Assembly: GCF_009600885.1 (NCBI RefSeq)
Contig: NZ_VCLA01000192.1
Location: forward strand, 235,297-270,798
DNA: 35,502 nucleotides
DNA from: Streptomyces jumonjinensis
Lineage (GTDB): Bacteria > Actinomycetota > Actinomycetes > Streptomycetales > Streptomycetaceae
Direction: 5' to 3'
This document shows positions 32,170-35,502 of this stretch, in pieces (the stretch's first letter is position 1; each line of letters opens with the position of its first letter). A program made the position numbers and the translations under genes. The notes under the pieces were generated by a model that was given only the letters and a program-made list of their open reading frames with translations, was not told the DNA's origin and searched no databases.

Positions 32170-35100
32170 TCAGGCGTCGAAGACCTCGCTCACCAGCTGC
32201 TGCTGCTCCGCCTGGTGCCGCTTGGCCGAGCCCACCGCCGGGGACGAGCCGTGCGGGCGCGAGATGCGCCGCAGCCGCTCGCCGTGCGGGACGTCCGCGC
32301 CGACGGCCAGATCCAGGTGGTCGATCAGGTTCAGCGCGATGAACGGCCACGCACCCTGGTTCGCCGGCTCCTCCTGCGCCCACAGGTATTTCTCGGCGTT
32401 CGGGAACTTGGCGATCTCCGCCTGGAGCTCCGCGCCCGGCAGCGGGTACAGCCGCTCCAGCCGGATGATCGCCGTGTCCGTCACTCCGCGCTTGGTCCGC
32501 TCGGCGTCCAGGTCGTAGTAGACCTTGCCGGAGCAGAAGACGACCTTGCGCACGGCCGCCGGGTCCACCGAGGCGTCGCCGATCACCGGGCGGAAGCCGC
32601 CGGTGGTGAACTCCTCCGCCTTCGACGCCGCCGCCTTCAGACGCAGCATCGACTTCGGGGTGAAGACGATCAGCGGCTTGTGGTGCGGGTTGTGGGACTG
32701 CCAGCGCAGCAGATGGAAGTAGTTCGACGGCAGCGTCGGCATGGCGACCGTCATATTGTCCTGCGCGCACATCTGGAGGAACCGCTCCGGGCGGGCGGAC
32801 GAGTGGTCCGGGCCCTGGCCCTCGTAGCCGTGCGGCAGCAGCAGGGTGACGCCGGAGGTCTGGCCCCACTTCTGCTCGGCCGACGAGATGAACTCGTCCA
32901 CCACGGTCTGCGCGCCGTTGACGAAGTCGCCGAACTGCGCCTCCCACATGACCAGCGCGTCCGGGCGGGCCAGCGAGTAGCCGTACTCGAAGCCCATCGC
33001 GGCGTACTCGCTGAGCAGCGAGTCGTACACGTTGTAGCGGGCCTGCTCGTCGGTGAGGTAGAGCAGCGGGGTGTAGTCCTCGTTGGTCTCCTGGTCGACC
33101 AGGACCGCGTGGCGCTGGCCGAAGGTGCCGCGGCGGGTGTCCTGGCCGGAGAGCCGGACCGTGGTGCCCTCCATCAGCAGCGAGCCGATGGCCAGCGTCT
33201 CGCCCATGCCCCAGTCGATCGTGCCGTCCTCCACCGAGGAGGCACGCCGCTGGAGCTGCGGCAGCAGCCGCGGGTGGACGGTGATGTGGTCGGGGATGTT
33301 CACCTGGGACTCGGCGATCCGCTTCACGACCTCCTGGGAGATCGCCGTGGTGACCGCCACCGGGAACTCGGCCTGCGCGTCCGGGACATGCGCCGGGGCC
33401 GGGTGGCTGGTGGCCTCGCGGACCTCCGCGAAGACCTTCTCCAGCTGGCCCTGGAAGTCCTGGAGCGCCTGCTCCGCCTCTTCCAGCGTGATGTCGCCAC
33501 GGCCGATCAGCGACTCGGTGTAGAGCTTGCGCACCGAGCGCTTCTTGTCGATCAGCGCCACCATCTGCGGGTTGGTGAACTGCGGGTTGTCGCCCTCGTT
33601 GTGACCGCGGCGGCGGTAGCAGATGAGGTCGATCACGACGTCCTTGTTGAACGTCTGGCGGAACTCGAAGGCGAGCCGCGCCACCCGGACGCATGCCTCC
33701 GGGTCGTCGCCGTTCACATGGAAGATCGGCGCCTCGATCATGCGGGCCACGTCGGTGGCGTACATGGAGGAGCGCGACGACTCCGGGGCGGCGGTGAAGC
33801 CGACCTGGTTGTTGATGACGACGTGGACGGTGCCGCCGGTGCGGTAGCCCCGCAGCTGCGACATGTTCAGCGTCTCGGCGACGACGCCCTGGCCCGCGAA
33901 GGCCGCGTCGCCGTGCAGGGCGACCGGCAGCACGGTGAAGTCCGTGCCGCCCTTGTTGATCACGTCCTGCTTGGCGCGGGCGACACCCTCCAGGACCGGG
34001 TCGACGGCCTCCAGATGGGAGGGGTTGGCGACCAGCGAGACCTTGATCTGCTCGCCGTCCAGTCCGGTGAAGGTGCCCTCGGCGCCCAGGTGGTACTTCA
34101 CATCGCCGGAGCCGTGCATCGACTTCGGGTCGAGGTTGCCCTCGAACTCGCGGAAGATCTGCGCGTACGACTTGCCGACGATGTTCGCCAGGACGTTCAG
34201 CCGGCCGCGGTGGGCCATGCCGATGACGACCTCGTCGAGACGGGACTCGGCGGCCGAGTCGATGACCGCGTCCAGCAGCGGGATGACGGACTCGCCGCCC
34301 TCCAGCGAGAACCGCTTCTGACCGACGTACTTGGTCTGGAGGAAGGTCTCGAACGCCTCCGCGGCGTTCAGCCGGCGCAGGATCCGCAGCTGCTCCTCGC
34401 GCTCCGGCTTGGAGTGCGGGCGCTCGACGCGGTCCTGGATCCACTTGCGCTGCTTGGGGTCCTGGATGTGCATGAACTCGATGCCGGTGGTGCGGCAGTA
34501 CGAGTCGCGGAGCACGCCGAGCACATCGCGGAGCTTCATCAGCGACTTGCCGGCGAAGCCGCCGACCGCGAACTCGCGCTCCAGGTCCCACAGGGTGAGC
34601 CCGTGCTCGGTGATGTCGAGGTCGGGGTGCTTGCGCTGGCGGTACTCCAGCGGGTCGGTGTCGGCCATGACATGGCCGCGCACCCGGTAGGAGTGGATCA
34701 GCTCGAAGACCCGGGCGGCCTTGGTGACGTCGTCGTCGTGCGAGGCGTCGATGTCCTTGAGCCAGCGGACCGGCTCGTAGGGGATGCGCAGCGCCTCGAA
34801 GATGTCGTCGTAGAAGCCCTGCTCGCCGAGGAGGAAGTTCGCCACGATCCGCAGGAACTCGCCGGAGGCCGCGCCCTGGATGACCCGGTGGTCATAGGTC
34901 GACGTCAGCGTCATGACCTTGGCGATGCCCAGCTTGTTCAGGGTGTCCTGGGAGGTGCCCTGGAACTCGGCGGGGTAGTCCATCGAGCCGACGCCCATGA
35001 TCACCGACTGGCCGGGCATCAGCCGCGGCACGGAGTGCACGGTGCCCAGGCCGCCCGGGTTGGTCAGCGAGACGGTGACCCCGGTGAAGTCGTCCATCGT

Positions 35101-35502
35101 CAGCTTGTTGCCGCGGGCGCGGCGGACGATGTCCTCGTAGGCCTGCCAGAACTCGAAGAAGTTCAGCGTCTCGGCCTTCTTGATCGCCGCGACGACGAGC
35201 TGGCGGTCGCCGTTGGGCTTGACCAGGTCGATGGCGAGACCGAAGTTGACGTGCTCCGGCTTGACGAGGGTGGGCTTGCCGTCCTTCTCCGCGAAGGAGT
35301 AGTTCATCGCCGGCATGGCCTTGAGGGCCTGCACCATCGCGTAGCCGATGAGGTGGGTGAAGGAGACCTTCCCGCCCCGGGCGCGCTTGAGGTGGTTGTT
35401 GATGACGATGCGGTTGTCGAAGAGCAGCTTCACCGGGACGGCGCGCACGGAGGTGGCCGTGGGCATCTCCAGCGAGGCGTTCATGTTCTTCGCGACGGCG
35501 GC
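32170..35502 (-). CDS. kgd: Multifunctional 2-oxoglutarate decarboxylase/dehydrogenase E1 (Kgd), 5'-truncated
   Basis: The frame continues past the right window edge (AAVAKNMNASLEMPTATSV...), so 1100-odd residues of the C-terminal part are visible. The first segment is an E2-like acyltransferase core ending with TYDHRVIQGA. The thiamine-dependent E1 part follows, with MAHRGRLNVLAN, ALHGDAAFAGQGVVAETLNM and VINNQVGFT (the TPP/Mg region). The C-terminal transketolase-like region has LPHGYEGQGPDHSSARPERFLQ. This is the actinobacterial fused enzyme that feeds 2-oxoglutarate into the TCA cycle or makes succinic semialdehyde. The missing 5' part should hold the flexible N-terminal segment bound by the GarA-like regulator. 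Intact throughout; ends at a strong terminator. Confidence 0.97.
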   Translation of the reverse strand, partial: AAVAKNMNASLEMPTATSVRAVPVKLLFDNRIVINNHLKRARGGKVSFTHLIGYAMVQALKAMPAMNYSFAEKDGKPTLVKPEHVNFGLAIDLVKPNGDRQLVVAAIKKAETLNFFEFWQAYEDIVRRARGNKLTMDDFTGVTVSLTNPGGLGTVHSVPRLMPGQSVIMGVGSMDYPAEFQGTSQDTLNKLGIAKVMTLTSTYDHRVIQGAASGEFLRIVANFLLGEQGFYDDIFEALRIPYEPVRWLKDIDASHDDDVTKAARVFELIHSYRVRGHVMADTDPLEYRQRKHPDLDITEHGLTLWDLEREFAVGGFAGKSLMKLRDVLGVLRDSYCRTTGIEFMHIQDPKQRKWIQDRVERPHSKPEREEQLRILRRLNAAEAFETFLQTKYVGQKRFSLEGGESVIPLLDAVIDSAAESRLDEVVIGMAHRGRLNVLANIVGKSYAQIFREFEGNLDPKSMHGSGDVKYHLGAEGTFTGLDGEQIKVSLVANPSHLEAVDPVLEGVARAKQDVINKGGTDFTVLPVALHGDAAFAGQGVVAETLNMSQLRGYRTGGTVHVVINNQVGFTAAPESSRSSMYATDVARMIEAPIFHVNGDDPEACVRVARLAFEFRQTFNKDVVIDLICYRRRGHNEGDNPQFTNPQMVALIDKKRSVRKLYTESLIGRGDITLEEAEQALQDFQGQLEKVFAEVREATSHPAPAHVPDAQAEFPVAVTTAISQEVVKRIAESQVNIPDHITVHPRLLPQLQRRASSVEDGTIDWGMGETLAIGSLLMEGTTVRLSGQDTRRGTFGQRHAVLVDQETNEDYTPLLYLTDEQARYNVYDSLLSEYAAMGFEYGYSLARPDALVMWEAQFGDFVNGAQTVVDEFISSAEQKWGQTSGVTLLLPHGYEGQGPDHSSARPERFLQMCAQDNMTVAMPTLPSNYFHLLRWQSHNPHHKPLIVFTPKSMLRLKAAASKAEEFTTGGFRPVIGDASVDPAAVRKVVFCSGKVYYDLDAERTKRGVTDTAIIRLERLYPLPGAELQAEIAKFPNAEKYLWAQEEPANQGAWPFIALNLIDHLDLAVGADVPHGERLRRISRPHGSSPAVGSAKRHQAEQQQLVSEVFDA

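Overview
The window looks like a piece of a Streptomyces chromosome. Base composition is very GC-rich with strong third-position G+C, GTG and TTG starts are common, and several genes appear leaderless (TANNNT placed 6-7 nt before the start codon). It carries actinobacterial marker genes: nickel superoxide dismutase with its maturation protease, snapalysin with its divergent LysR activator, the two-domain 2-oxoglutarate decarboxylase Kgd, and several short Streptomyces-type DUF proteins. From memory, the order sodN - amino-acid ABC transporter - NADP-malic enzyme - MDR oxidoreductase - kgd matches a conserved core block (S. coelicolor around SCO5254-SCO5281). Accessory genes seem to be inserted into or beside this core.

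Layout. 1-584: 3'-truncated peptidoglycan amidase (minus). 875-3497: a family 2B encapsulin shell gene followed by a polyprenyl synthase, a probable enzyme-loaded protein nanocompartment. 3841-5197: RibD/DHFR-like reductase and two small Streptomyces proteins. 5286-7073: divergent snpA/snpR pair. 7147-7686: Nudix hydrolase. 7865-11984: a two-gene unit made of a 3-TM membrane protein and a 1130-residue STAND-type NTPase, whose N-terminal half looks like a decayed calcineurin-type phosphoesterase followed by a decayed SIR2-like domain. 12081-14660: small DUF, MarR regulator, sodN, sodX, CGNR regulator. 14751-15524: methyltransferase. 15613-18459: polar amino-acid ABC transporter whose substrate-binding protein gene carries an in-frame TAA. 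18990-21408: malic enzyme and MDR oxidoreductase. 21409-21909: a non-coding, repeat-rich region with a 104-bp terminal-inverted-repeat element. 21910-24737: PadR/DUF4097 pair and a divergent hypothetical gene sharing an operator region. 24744-24929: DUF6104-like protein. 25097-32035: four-gene trypsin / VMAP / MoxR / vWA system. 32170-35502: 5'-truncated kgd.

Three multi-gene systems deserve most attention. (1) Encapsulin shell plus polyprenyl synthase: the cargo lacks a long disordered N-terminal tail, and a strong hairpin lies between the two genes. (2) The STAND gene, translationally coupled to a membrane protein, is the best candidate here for an undescribed immune-like system, because both recognisable N-terminal enzyme folds appear to have lost catalytic residues. 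(3) The trypsin-MoxR-vWA cluster matches the NTP-dependent ternary conflict systems predicted by comparative genomics. The remaining genes are mostly housekeeping or secreted-enzyme functions with clear terminators and simple regulation.
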